Shown one piece after another: positions 9,333 through 17,824 of a stretch of 44,105 nt of DNA (position 1 is its first letter; every line of letters begins with the position of its first letter). Location: contig JAGWAO010000001.1 of NCBI GenBank assembly GCA_021296315.1, positions 1 to 44,105 on the forward strand. The letters are read 5' to 3'. Position numbers and translations under genes: made by a program. The stretch comes from Acidimicrobiia bacterium. GTDB lineage: Bacteria > Actinomycetota > Acidimicrobiia > Acidimicrobiales > Aldehydirespiratoraceae. The notes below the pieces were generated by a model. That model worked only from the letters and a program-made list of their open reading frames with translations. It was not told the DNA's origin and ran no database searches.

Positions 9333-10960
9333 GAAGGCACGACCTGCGACGCCCGTGCCCCGATCAGGCGGTCGGCGACACGCAGGGCGTTGGCCATGAT
9401 GGTGGCCGTCGGGTTGGCCGACCCGCCCGTGACGAACACGCCGCCGTCGATCACGTAGAGATTGGCCACGTCGTGGGCCCGACACCAGCGGTCCACCACC
9501 GAGTGCCGAGGATCGTCGCCCATCCGGGTTGTGCCCAGCACATGGCCGATGCCGGTAGGCCAGACGCCGCGCACCAGGGTGGACACCGCTCCGGCCGCTT
9601 CAGCCGCCTCGACGGCGCGAGCCACGTTGAAGTCGAGCATCCTCCGGGTGTTCTCCGACACCCGGTACTCGACACGGGCGGCCGGCAGACCCGAGGAGTC
9701 GCACACCTCGGGATCGAGGACCACCCGGTTGTCGTCCTCGGGGAGATCCTCCGCCTGGATGCCCCAGGTGAAGGCGTGTCCGAACACCTCGGCAGCCGCC
9801 CGGTGGAAGGCCGGACCCCACACCGCGTCGAAGCCCTCGTGGCGGTGCGCCTCCTGGTATTCCGCCACCGCGAACATCGGCCCGCCGTGCGGCATGACCA
9901 TCCACTTCGCGCCGCGGACAAAGTCGCGGTCGGGATGGGTCTCGGCGAACTCCAAGGAGTAGATGCTCTGCCCCCAGGGACCCTGCCAGCTATCGAGAGA
10001 GTCTTCGCAGACAGCCGTCACCGTTCGGTAGGGATGCTGCATGAGTCGGCGTCCCACCAGTCCCGAGGAGTTGGCCAGACCGTCCGGGAACCGCGGCGAC
10101 TCCGACAGCAGCAGCAGCCGGGCGGTTCCCACGGCGTTGGCCGCCAGGATCACCACCTGCGCCTGCTGCAAGTGCTCGTTCCCGTCGCGGTCCAGGTACA
10201 CGACGCCGCGGGCCCGGCCACGCTCATCGAGGGGGACCTGCGCCACGCGGGCGCCACTCACCAGGCGGGCGCCCGCGGCCAGCGCCGACGGCCAGTGAGT
10301 GAGCGACGGGGTGGCCTTGGCGTTCTCGGGGCATCCCACCATGCATGTACCGCGCCGCTGGCAGGCCTGAAGCGAACCGTGGCGCCGCGAGGCTATGGCG
10401 TTGGCCCCGGGCCACCAGTGCCACCCGAGCCGGTCCATGCCTCGGGCGGCGGCCATCCCGATCTTGCCGATCGGGATGGGTGGGTTGGGGTAGGTGTCAA
10501 GCTCAGGAAGGGCTGGATCACCGCCCAGGCCCGACACAGACATGTCCCGAGCCACCTGAACGTACGGCTCGGCCAGATCGGACCAGCCGATCGGCCAGTC
10601 GTCGGCCACACCGTCGAGGGTCCGCACCCTGAAGTCCGACGCGAGCAGCGGCTGCCACATGGCGGCCCACTGCACCAGCCCACCGCCGACGCCGTTGTAC
10701 ATGACCGGACTCACGTCGGGCTCGCCGGTCAGCGGATAGTCGGCCGGCCCCCGGCGGATGTTGGGGTCGGGGTTCCACCGCTCGACCCAGGCCAGTTCGG
10801 CCTCCGGCCGGTCGCTCAAGTAGTCCGCCGGGCCCGTCCAGTCGCCCTGTTCGAGGCAGACCACCTCGACACCGGCGGCAGCCAGGCGGGCGGCAGCGAC
10901 CGCGCCCGAGGCGCCTGAACCGACGATCACGACATCGGACTGCCGTTGCTGCCTCATCAT
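9329..10960 (-). CDS. GMC-family FAD oxidoreductase
   Basis: A 543-residue glucose-methanol-choline oxidoreductase. The FAD loop VIVGSGASGAVAA lies at about residues 11-23, a cysteine motif (CQRRGTCMVGCPENAK) in mid-protein, and the GMC C-terminal domain has the catalytic pair His (about 473, GHVLGTTRMG) and Asn (about 516, GGSANPTATIM). Enzymes of this type oxidise alcohols, sugars or sterols; the substrate is not deducible. The start is ATG 10958-10960. A TACAAT -10-like box on the minus strand (10974-10979) would give an almost leaderless transcript. First gene of the leftward arm of the divergent island. Confidence 0.9.
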   Translation of the reverse strand: MMRQQRQSDVVIVGSGASGAVAAARLAAAGVEVVCLEQGDWTGPADYLSDRPEAELAWVERWNPDPNIRRGPADYPLTGEPDVSPVMYNGVGGGLVQWAAMWQPLLASDFRVRTLDGVADDWPIGWSDLAEPYVQVARDMSVSGLGGDPALPELDTYPNPPIPIGKIGMAAARGMDRLGWHWWPGANAIASRRHGSLQACQRRGTCMVGCPENAKATPSLTHWPSALAAGARLVSGARVAQVPLDERGRARGVVYLDRDGNEHLQQAQVVILAANAVGTARLLLLSESPRFPDGLANSSGLVGRRLMQHPYRTVTAVCEDSLDSWQGPWGQSIYSLEFAETHPDRDFVRGAKWMVMPHGGPMFAVAEYQEAHRHEGFDAVWGPAFHRAAAEVFGHAFTWGIQAEDLPEDDNRVVLDPEVCDSSGLPAARVEYRVSENTRRMLDFNVARAVEAAEAAGAVSTLVRGVWPTGIGHVLGTTRMGDDPRHSVVDRWCRAHDVANLYVIDGGVFVTGGSANPTATIMANALRVADRLIGARASQVVPS

Positions 10961-10962
10961 AT

Positions 10963-10984
10963 TGAAATACTATATTGTAATGAA
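10963..10984. promoter_or_regulatory. Operator-like site in the divergent promoter
   Basis: A 22-bp AT-rich site between the GMC gene and the XRE-cupin gene. It reads TGAA at both ends around a core ACTATATTGT that is an imperfect inverted repeat. The site at 15042-15063 matches it at 17 of 22 positions. The core carries TATATT (10971-10976), a possible -10 for the rightward gene, and TACAAT on the other strand for the leftward gene, so one bound protein could control both directions. The XRE-cupin protein encoded beside it is the natural candidate (inference). Confidence 0.6.
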
Positions 10985-11012
10985 GATAGGTGGTACTTTG
11001 GGGGTCGATACA

Positions 11013-11666
11013 TTGGCGAAGGTGAACCACTTGCATTCGACCGCGCACCAAGACATCTCGAACTGGCATTCGCCCACTTCCGATGCCACGCTTCACGCCT
11101 CCGACCGGCCGCCGCTGACCGTGCAGGCGGTCGGCAACGAGATCAAGAGGCTTCGCAAGTTGCGGGCATGGACCCTCGAGCAACTCGCCTCGGCGTCGGG
11201 GGTCAGCGCCGGACTGCTCTCGCAGGTGGAGCGGGGCCAAGGCAACCCGTCGTTCAACACCCTCGTGCAGGTGGCCCACGCGCTCGGCATCCCGGTGGCT
11301 CGGCTCGTGGCCGGCGAACAGATGTCCTCGCCAGTGATCCGGCGCGAGGAGCGCCGCCGGCTCAGTCTCGGCGACGACGAACTCGTCCTGGCAGAGATGC
11401 TCACCCCTCGGCTCGACAGCGCCCTGGAGGCCATCCGGATCGTTGCTGAGCCGGGGTACTCCACCCGGGACACGCCCTTCGTGCACGAGGGCGAGGAGTT
11501 CGGCATCGTCCTGGAGGGAACCCACGCCGTCAATGTCGGCGGCACCCACTACGTGCTGCGAACAGGGGACTCGATCTCCTACAGCTCGACGATCCCCCAC
11601 TGGTACGAGAACCCCGGTGAGGTCACTTCAGTCTCACTGTGGGTGGTGACCCCGCCGAGCTTCTGA
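11013..11666 (+). CDS. XRE-family regulator with C-terminal cupin
   Basis: About 217 residues. An N-terminal helix-turn-helix (AVGNEIKRLRKLRAWTLEQL then SGVSAGLLSQVERGQGNPSF) is followed by a cupin barrel (FVHEGEEFGIVLEG and GDSISYSSTIPHWYENPG). Such proteins sense a small molecule through the cupin and repress or activate neighbouring catabolic genes. The start is uncertain: TTG 11013 has GGGGG upstream at suitable spacing, GTG 11022 is also possible, and ATG 10980 would lie inside the putative promoter. It is followed after 3 nt by the FAD oxidoreductase gene, so it leads the rightward operon. Confidence 0.88.
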   Translation: MAKVNHLHSTAHQDISNWHSPTSDATLHASDRPPLTVQAVGNEIKRLRKLRAWTLEQLASASGVSAGLLSQVERGQGNPSFNTLVQVAHALGIPVARLVAGEQMSSPVIRREERRRLSLGDDELVLAEMLTPRLDSALEAIRIVAEPGYSTRDTPFVHEGEEFGIVLEGTHAVNVGGTHYVLRTGDSISYSSTIPHWYENPGEVTSVSLWVVTPPSF

Positions 11667-11669
11667 ACG

Positions 11670-13031
11670 ATGGACACCGCCGTCACCCGACCGGCCACCG
11701 ACGCCCCGGTGACGGCCCGCAGCGACGTGGTCGTCGTGGGGGGTGGCCCGGCCGGCCTGGCCGCGGCGGTCTCAGCCGCGCGCCAGGGGGCGAGCGTCAC
11801 CCTCCTGGAGCGCTATGCCTACCTGGGTGGCCTGGCCGCGGGTGGGATGGTCCTCGTGCTCGACGACTTCTCCGACGGCGCAGCCGAGGTCACCGTGCGC
11901 GGCATCGCCCAGGAGATGGTGGAGCGCCTGCACGCCATCGGTCTGGCCGTCTTTCCGCCGGTCGATGACCGCGTGCTCAGCGACGAGATGTGGCGTCGAT
12001 GGTCCCGCTGGGGTCTGTTCGACCTCTACGCCAAGGGACCCAAGAAGTCCATCGTCTACGCTGTGGCCTTCGATCCCGACGGCTGGAAGCGGACCTCCAA
12101 CGACCTCGTGCAGGAGGCCGGGGTCAACGTCCGGCTCCATTCCTGGTACTCGGCGCCGGTAATGGAGGGCGACACCATCGGCGGCGTGATCTGCGAGACC
12201 AAGACGGGTCCCCAAGCCGTTCTGGGCGACGTCGTGATCGACGCCAGCGGCGACGCCGACGTGGCCGCTAGTGCCGGGGCGCCCCACGCGGAGGGCTCCT
12301 ACATGGTGACCACGGTCTTCCGCCTCGGCAACGTCGACACCGACGCGGCCGAGCGCTTCGAGCACTCCGAGCCCGCCGCGTGCCACGAAGTGAACCGCGC
12401 CGCCCGGCGCATCCTCGGCGGCTCCTGGGCCCAGTGGTGGCTGAAGACGCCCCTGCCCGGCGTGGTGTGGTGCAACTGCCCGCACATGAGCGGCTACGAC
12501 GGGTTGAGCGTGGAGGATCTCACCGCCGCCGACCGGGAGGGGCGCAAGAGAATCGCCAGCCTCCTGGACTACGCGCGTGAGCACTATCCGGGGTTCGAGA
12601 AGGCAGTAGTGATCGATGTGGCGCCCCAGATCGGGGTACGGCAGTCGCGCCTCATCGAGGGCGAGTACGTCGTGACCAAGGACGACGTGGTGAATCGGGT
12701 GCACTTCGCCGACAGCGTGGCCCGCGGCCGCGGCTACTACACCCCCTACCGAGCGCTGCTTCCCAGGCACGTGGAGCAGCTGCTGGTGGCTGGCCGGCAC
12801 TACTCGGTGACGCCCGAGGCCCAGAAGCTGTCCCGGGAGATCCCGCCCTGCATGGCGATGGGCGAGGCGGCAGGCACGGCCGCGGTTGAAGCATTGGATT
12901 CCGGCGTCACGGTTCGCAAGGCGGACGTGGCGGCGGTGCAGCGGCGCCTCCGCCGCCAGGGCGCCGAGCCTGGGGACATCCCGTCGCCGCGGGCGCGCCC
13001 GGCCGGAACCACCCCGGCGGCGAGCCCGTGA
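11670..13031 (+). CDS. FAD-dependent oxidoreductase (PF12831-like)
   Basis: A 453-residue flavoprotein. The dinucleotide-binding motif DVVVVGGGPAGLAAAVSAARQG starts near residue 19, and ERYAYLGGLAAGGMV follows. Near the C-terminus are GVRQSRLIEGEYVV and a second FAD-contact segment (LLVAGRHYS, ACMAMGEAAGTAA-like). This is the pattern of the FAD_oxidored family, which includes predicted dehydrogenases of sugar acids and xenobiotics. The substrate is unknown. The Pro/Ala-rich tail after residue 430 is likely unstructured. Its TGA overlaps the GTG of the CoA-transferase gene (13028-13031). Confidence 0.85.
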   Translation: MDTAVTRPATDAPVTARSDVVVVGGGPAGLAAAVSAARQGASVTLLERYAYLGGLAAGGMVLVLDDFSDGAAEVTVRGIAQEMVERLHAIGLAVFPPVDDRVLSDEMWRRWSRWGLFDLYAKGPKKSIVYAVAFDPDGWKRTSNDLVQEAGVNVRLHSWYSAPVMEGDTIGGVICETKTGPQAVLGDVVIDASGDADVAASAGAPHAEGSYMVTTVFRLGNVDTDAAERFEHSEPAACHEVNRAARRILGGSWAQWWLKTPLPGVVWCNCPHMSGYDGLSVEDLTAADREGRKRIASLLDYAREHYPGFEKAVVIDVAPQIGVRQSRLIEGEYVVTKDDVVNRVHFADSVARGRGYYTPYRALLPRHVEQLLVAGRHYSVTPEAQKLSREIPPCMAMGEAAGTAAVEALDSGVTVRKADVAAVQRRLRRQGAEPGDIPSPRARPAGTTPAASP

Positions 13032-14212
13032 GCAGCCCCGCTTCCCAACCGCTGGCCGGGATCAGGGTCCTGGACTTCTCGCAGATCATGCTGGGCCCGG
13101 TCGCCACCCAGCTCCTGGCCGACCACGGTGCCGACGTGCTGAAGATCGAGCGCCCCGGCGGCGGCGACATCTTCCGCCGGGCCATCGTCGACCCCGACGG
13201 CACCGAACACCCGGCGTTCGGCGCCGTGAACCGCAACAAGCGCAGTGTGCTCGTCGATGTCCGCACACCCGAGGGCCTGGCCTTGATCGACGATCTCGTC
13301 TGCGTGGCCGATGTCGTGGTCAACAACTACCGGCCGGAAGTCATGGACCGTCTGGGCCTGGGGTACGAGCGCCTCTCGGGGATCAATTCCCGCATCATCT
13401 TCGCTCAGGGCACCGGCTTCGGCACCGACGGGGCCTATGCCCGCAAGGGCGGTCAGGACATACTCGCGCAGGCCCTCACCGGAGCGATGTCTCACAAGGC
13501 CGACCCCCGCAACCCGACGGCTATCTACCCCGTCTCGCTGGCCGACTACACCGCCGGCATGCACATGGTCCAAGGGATCCTGATGGCATTGCTCCAGCGG
13601 GCCCGGACGGGACGAGGCCAAAGGGTCGAGGTGTCGCTCTACGACTCCCTGCTTGCCATGCAGACCATGGAGGCCACCATGGAGCTGATGGGCCGCGACC
13701 CCCTCAACTGGGCCCGGATGCCTCTGGTCGGCACCTTCGCCGCGGCCGACGGCGAGATCGTTCTGGTGGGGGCGTTCAAGCCCAACCCTCTGCGCGACAT
13801 CTGCGAGGCGCTGGACATGGAGGACCTCTCGGCCGACCCCTCGTTCGCCACGATGGCCGACCAGGCCGCGAACCGGTCCCGCCTCCAGACCCTGATCGCC
13901 TCGGCTATCGGCCGGTTCACATCGACAGAGGCGACCCACCGCCTCGAAGCGCAAGACGTGCTCTGCGCTCCGGTGAGAACACTCGACGAGGCACTGCAAG
14001 ACCCGCACACGTCATCGATGATCGTGGAGATGCCCCGCTCGGGCCGTGCGCAGCTCCGGTCGGTGGCATCGCCGGTGCATCTGCCCGACACGCCGCGCGG
14101 CCCGCACCGACCCCCTCCGGCACCGGGCGAGGGCGCCGCAGAGGCGCTGGCGGAATACGGAATCGCGCCTGAGCGGATCGGCGCCCTGACCGAAGCCGGG
14201 GTTCTGGCATGA
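13028..14212 (+). CDS. CaiB/BaiF family III CoA-transferase
   Basis: A 394-residue class III CoA-transferase. The N-terminal motif GIRVLDFSQIMLGPVATQLLADHGADVLKIE and the catalytic aspartate in the segment PVSLADYTAG (Asp173) are visible, as is the RGQRVEVSLYDSLLA stretch. The enzyme moves CoA between an acyl-CoA donor and a free acid. It sits between an oxidoreductase and an enoyl-CoA hydratase, so it probably activates the oxidised product for beta-oxidation-like breakdown (inference). Starts GTG at 13028 and ends in an ATGA overlap with the hydratase gene. Confidence 0.92.
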   Translation: MSSPASQPLAGIRVLDFSQIMLGPVATQLLADHGADVLKIERPGGGDIFRRAIVDPDGTEHPAFGAVNRNKRSVLVDVRTPEGLALIDDLVCVADVVVNNYRPEVMDRLGLGYERLSGINSRIIFAQGTGFGTDGAYARKGGQDILAQALTGAMSHKADPRNPTAIYPVSLADYTAGMHMVQGILMALLQRARTGRGQRVEVSLYDSLLAMQTMEATMELMGRDPLNWARMPLVGTFAAADGEIVLVGAFKPNPLRDICEALDMEDLSADPSFATMADQAANRSRLQTLIASAIGRFTSTEATHRLEAQDVLCAPVRTLDEALQDPHTSSMIVEMPRSGRAQLRSVASPVHLPDTPRGPHRPPPAPGEGAAEALAEYGIAPERIGALTEAGVLA

Positions 14213-14982
14213 GCATCGATCTGACAGTCAGCGATCACGTCGCCAGGGTGACGATCAACCGCCCGGAGCGGCTGAACGCCATCGACCAGTCCCACCAGGA
14301 CGACCTGCGGCGTGCGTGGGAGGCCATCGAGGCCGACCGCTCAGTGCGGGTCGTGTTGCTGACCGGGGCCGGCGACCGGGCGTTCTGCGCCGGCGACGAC
14401 ATGCGCTCGGCGGGTCCCACCGGCCTCGACTACTGGTTGCACGCCCGGAGGCACGGCTTCGGCCACCTGCCGCTGCGCGACTGTTTGGACGTGCCGGTCC
14501 TGGCCCGGGTCAATGGCTACGCCCTCGGAGGAGGCCTGGAACTGGTGGTCGGGTGCGACCTGGCCGTTGCCTCGGAGGACGCCGTGCTGGGCTTCGTGGA
14601 GCCACGGCTCGGCCGCCTACCCCTCGACGGGGGAATCGTGTCGCTGGCGCGGCAGCTCCCGGCCAAGTGGGCCATGGAGGTCCTGCTGACGGGCAGGCAA
14701 TTCAGCGCGGCCGAGGCGCTCGCCCTGGGCTTGCTGAACGAGGTCGTGCCCGCCGCCGAACTCGACGCCGCCACCGACCGCTGGCTGGAGAACCTGCTGG
14801 CGTGCGCGCCGCTGTCGCTGCGGGCCATCAAGCAGATCGTCCGCCGCACGGCCCACATGACCGCGGCCGACGCCCGCATGGCCAACCTTCCGGCACTGGT
14901 GGAGGTGTTGGCATCATCCGACGGCGAGGAGGGAGTCCGCGCCTTCAGCGAAAGGCGTGCTCCGCGCTGGGAGGGCCGCTGA
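14209..14982 (+). CDS. Enoyl-CoA hydratase/isomerase family protein
   Basis: A 257-residue crotonase-fold protein. The oxyanion-hole segments RAFCAGDDM and ALGGGLELVVGCD are present. Both catalytic glutamates of true hydratases are in place with the correct 20-residue spacing: Glu111 in GGGLEL and Glu131 in GFVEPRLG. It should hydrate an enoyl-CoA or act on a related CoA thioester. The ATG (14209) overlaps the TGA of the CoA-transferase gene, so the regulator, FAD enzyme, CoA-transferase and hydratase form one tightly packed operon. Confidence 0.93.
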   Translation: MSIDLTVSDHVARVTINRPERLNAIDQSHQDDLRRAWEAIEADRSVRVVLLTGAGDRAFCAGDDMRSAGPTGLDYWLHARRHGFGHLPLRDCLDVPVLARVNGYALGGGLELVVGCDLAVASEDAVLGFVEPRLGRLPLDGGIVSLARQLPAKWAMEVLLTGRQFSAAEALALGLLNEVVPAAELDAATDRWLENLLACAPLSLRAIKQIVRRTAHMTAADARMANLPALVEVLASSDGEEGVRAFSERRAPRWEGR

Positions 14983-15026
14983 GGCGATCCTGCTGACCGA
15001 GCGCCGAACCGCCAGGTCATCGGCCA

Positions 15027-15055
15027 TTGACTTCTATTTGATGAAAATCTACATT
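15027..15055 (+). promoter_or_regulatory. Promoter of the BMP-type ABC importer
   Basis: TTGACT at 15027-15032 and TACATT at 15050-15055 are separated by 17 bp, a good sigma-70-like arrangement. Transcription would begin near 15062, leaving a short leader with GGGAGG at 15079-15084, 6 nt before the ATG of the lipoprotein gene. The -10 lies inside the operator-like site 15042-15063. Confidence 0.65.
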
Positions 15056-15063
15056 ATAGTGAA
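15042..15063. promoter_or_regulatory. Second copy of the operator-like site
   Basis: A 22-bp site matching 10963-10984 at 17 of 22 positions, in the same orientation, with TGAA at each end and the core CTAyATTrTA (y = C/T, r = A/G). The inner CTACATTATAG is an imperfect inverted repeat. It covers the -10 of the importer promoter, which fits repressor binding. Similarity beyond the -10 hexamer suggests more than shared promoter sequence. Confidence 0.58.
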
Positions 15064-15090
15064 TTCACTGCACAAGCAGGGAGGATTCCT

Positions 15091-16251
15091 ATGAGACGCC
15101 GACGCATTGGCACAGCCCTTCTGCTCGCCGTTGCCCTACTGGCAGCGGCCTGCGGAGGCGACGACGACGGGGGCACCGCCGCGCCAGAGCCCGAACCGGC
15201 CGAGACGCCGGCTACCACTGCCCCCGAGCCAGAGGGGGCCGAAACGCCCACGACGGCCGCCCCCGAGCCCGAACCGGAGCCCGAACCGGCCGAGACGCCG
15301 ACCGCCGCCGCGCCGGAGCCCGAACCTGCCGGGGAGCTGACGGTCGCCCTCGTGGCCAACCAGAGGGCAGGCGACCTGGGTCCGATCGACGACCTCGTGA
15401 GGGGCCTCGAGATGGTGGAGCAGGATTATGGCGCGGACATCACCTTCATCGAGGCGACCGATCCGTCGACCTTCGAGACCACCCTTCGGAACCTGGCCAA
15501 CCAGGGCACCGACATCGTCGCGGTGACCTTCCCGCCCATGCAGGATGCCGTCGTCGCGGTGGCCCCGGACTTCCCCGAGACCCGATGGATCCACATCTTC
15601 GGCTTCGAGGGAGGCGTCGACAACCTCGTCTCCATCGGATTCGACTACTACAAGGGCACCTACCTGGCCGGCATTCTGGCGGGCGCGTTGAACACCACGG
15701 GAAAGGTGGGGTTCGTGGGCGGCGTGTCGATCCCGCCGCTGAACGCCGACTACAACGCCTTCGTAGCCGCGGCCCAGACCAAGGATCCCAACATCACGGG
15801 AGAGGCCGCCTTCGCCGACTCGTTCGAGGATCCCGCCAAGGGCCGGGAGCTGGGCGCCGCCCTGTATGACGGCGGGGTCGACATCATCATGACCGACGCT
15901 GCAGCCACCGACCTCGGCGTGATCCAGGCCGCCGAGGAGAAGGGCGGCTACGTGATCGGAGGCTCGGTGAACTACTTCGACAGCTCTGCCGTGATCGGAG
16001 GCGTCCTGCTGTACTGGGCCGAGCTCCTACACGCCCAGGTCGGGCACGCCCTCAGCGACGACTACACGCCCGGCTACGTCGGTGCCGGCGTGGCCGAGGG
16101 CGGAGTGGACCTGGTCGTCAACCCCGAGTTCCTGGCCAACGGCCCGGCAGAGATGGTGGAGATCATCAACGCCACCCTCGCCGAGATCGACGACGCTCGC
16201 TCGCAGATCAAGGACGGGTCCCTCGAGGTTCCCTTCGATCCCGAACTCTGA
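15091..16251 (+). CDS. BMP-family substrate-binding lipoprotein
   Basis: A 386-residue ABC importer binding protein. The signal peptide (RRRRIG then a hydrophobic run) ends in a lipobox LAAAC with Cys21 as lipid anchor. Residues about 24-83 are an acidic Glu-Pro-Ala-Thr tether with repeated EPEPAETP units. The mature domain begins GELTVALVANQ and shows BMP/PnrA features (NLVSIGFDYYKGTYLAGILAG, KVGFVGGV). Known BMP proteins bind purine nucleosides, but relatives bind other ligands; here the neighbours suggest an oxidisable compound. Strong GGGAGG ribosome site; first gene of a four-gene importer operon. Confidence 0.93.
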   Translation: MRRRRIGTALLLAVALLAAACGGDDDGGTAAPEPEPAETPATTAPEPEGAETPTTAAPEPEPEPEPAETPTAAAPEPEPAGELTVALVANQRAGDLGPIDDLVRGLEMVEQDYGADITFIEATDPSTFETTLRNLANQGTDIVAVTFPPMQDAVVAVAPDFPETRWIHIFGFEGGVDNLVSIGFDYYKGTYLAGILAGALNTTGKVGFVGGVSIPPLNADYNAFVAAAQTKDPNITGEAAFADSFEDPAKGRELGAALYDGGVDIIMTDAAATDLGVIQAAEEKGGYVIGGSVNYFDSSAVIGGVLLYWAELLHAQVGHALSDDYTPGYVGAGVAEGGVDLVVNPEFLANGPAEMVEIINATLAEIDDARSQIKDGSLEVPFDPEL

Positions 16252-16270
16252 GAACGGTAATCTCGCATCG

Positions 16271-17824
16271 ATGACGGTGCCGGGCGGACCGGCGTCGGCC
16301 GGGGGCCCGGCGGTCCGCTGCCGATCGCTAGGCGTCTCCTTCGGCGCCGTCCGGGCCCTCCACGGCGTCAGCCTTGATCTCGCCCCGGGGCGGATCCACG
16401 CCCTGGTCGGCCAGAACGGAGCGGGAAAGACCACGCTGGCCAAGGTGCTGGGCGGCCTCCAGGCCCCCGATGCCGGTGACGTGCACATAGCCGGTCGGAA
16501 GCTCCCCTCCGGCGACGTGCGCGCCGCCCGAGCCGCCGGGCTCGCGATGGTGCACCAACACTTCTCGTTGCCTCCCTCCTTCACGGTCGCGGAAGCCCTG
16601 GAGCTGACCGCCGCCCGCCCAGGAGGCCGCTCGGTCTACCGGCGGGCCGAACTGCACCAGCGCTGGCAGGACGATGTGGCGGAGATCGGCGGCGAGGCTG
16701 TGCTGTCGACCCGCATCCGGGACCTGCCCGTGGAGACTCGCCAGTCGCTGGAGATCATGCGAGCACTGGCGACCGAGGCCCGGGTCCTCGTGCTGGACGA
16801 ACCCACCGCCCTGCTCGCGCCTGCGGCCATCGATGCGCTGTTCGAGCGTCTGCGGCGCCTGCGAGACGGCGGGGTCACGGTCCTGGTCGTACTGCACAAG
16901 CTGCGGGAAGTGGCTGCCGTCGCCGACACCGTGAGCGTGTTGCGCGACGGTGAACTGGCCCTGGGCCCGATCGAGATGTCCGAGGTGTCCCAGGGCCGAC
17001 TCAGCGACGCCATCGTCGGGCCCGCGTCGCAGGCGGACCGAGCCGTCGGCGTGGAAGCAGCCACTGGCACCGAGCGGCGGACGCTGCTCGAGTTGGTGCG
17101 GGTCTCGAGCCGGGAGTCGGCCTTCGAGCCTGGCCTCCGCGACGTCGACCTCAGAGTCGAAGCCGGCGAGATCGTGGGCATCGCTGGCGTGGAGGGCAAC
17201 GGCCAGCGCAGCCTCGTCTCGGTCATCGCCGGGCTGGACGTGGCCGCCGAAGGCACTGTCCTCATCGGCGGAGCGGACGCGACCCGCGCGCCTCCCGCCG
17301 GGAGACGGCTTCGGGGACTGCGCCTCGTGCCCTTCGACCGCAACAGCGAGGGGATCAGCCGCCGTGCGCCTCTCTGGTTGAACCAGTCGGCGCTCCGCCT
17401 CGTCGAACGGCGCCGTCGGCGGCTCCCGCTGATCTCTCTGCGCCAGTACAAGCAGCAGGCGGCCATGGAGATGGACCAGTGGCGGGTCCGCTACGACGCG
17501 GTCACCCAGCCGGCCGAGAGCCTCTCCGGCGGCAACGTTCAGCGCCTGATCCTCTCCCGGGAACTGGCCCCCGGGCTGGAGGTGTTGGTGGCGGCCCAGC
17601 CCACACGCGGCCTGGACTTCGCCGCCACCGACTTCGTGCGCCGGTCGCTGCGCGGGCTGCGCGACGCGGGGGCGGGAGTCCTGCTGGTGTCGTCCGACCT
17701 CGACGAGCTGTTCGAGAATTCCGACCGCCTGCACGTGATGTACGGCGGGCGCATCGTGGCCCGTTTCGAGGCGCCCTATGACCGGCGCGCGGTGGGAGAC
17801 GCCATGACAGGGGCGCGGCGGTGA
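16271..17824 (+). CDS. ABC importer ATPase with two nucleotide-binding domains
   Basis: A 517-residue double ATPase of the nucleoside/sugar type (YufO, RbsA relatives). The first domain has Walker A GQNGAGKTT (47-55) and Walker B VLVLDEPT, but its signature is degenerate (LPVETRQS). The second domain has the altered Walker A GVEGNGQRS usual for this family and a good signature LSGGNVQR, then QPTRGLDF. One canonical and one degenerate ATP site is normal in the family. The ATG at 16271 follows the lipoprotein stop by 19 nt; its TGA overlaps the GTG of the first permease. Confidence 0.93.
   Translation: MTVPGGPASAGGPAVRCRSLGVSFGAVRALHGVSLDLAPGRIHALVGQNGAGKTTLAKVLGGLQAPDAGDVHIAGRKLPSGDVRAARAAGLAMVHQHFSLPPSFTVAEALELTAARPGGRSVYRRAELHQRWQDDVAEIGGEAVLSTRIRDLPVETRQSLEIMRALATEARVLVLDEPTALLAPAAIDALFERLRRLRDGGVTVLVVLHKLREVAAVADTVSVLRDGELALGPIEMSEVSQGRLSDAIVGPASQADRAVGVEAATGTERRTLLELVRVSSRESAFEPGLRDVDLRVEAGEIVGIAGVEGNGQRSLVSVIAGLDVAAEGTVLIGGADATRAPPAGRRLRGLRLVPFDRNSEGISRRAPLWLNQSALRLVERRRRRLPLISLRQYKQQAAMEMDQWRVRYDAVTQPAESLSGGNVQRLILSRELAPGLEVLVAAQPTRGLDFAATDFVRRSLRGLRDAGAGVLLVSSDLDELFENSDRLHVMYGGRIVARFEAPYDRRAVGDAMTGARR

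Noticed and set aside
10962-10982. XRE-cupin start at TTG 10962 or ATG 10980
   Set aside because: Both lie within the putative -10 and operator region; a start at 11013 or 11022 leaves the helix-turn-helix domain intact.
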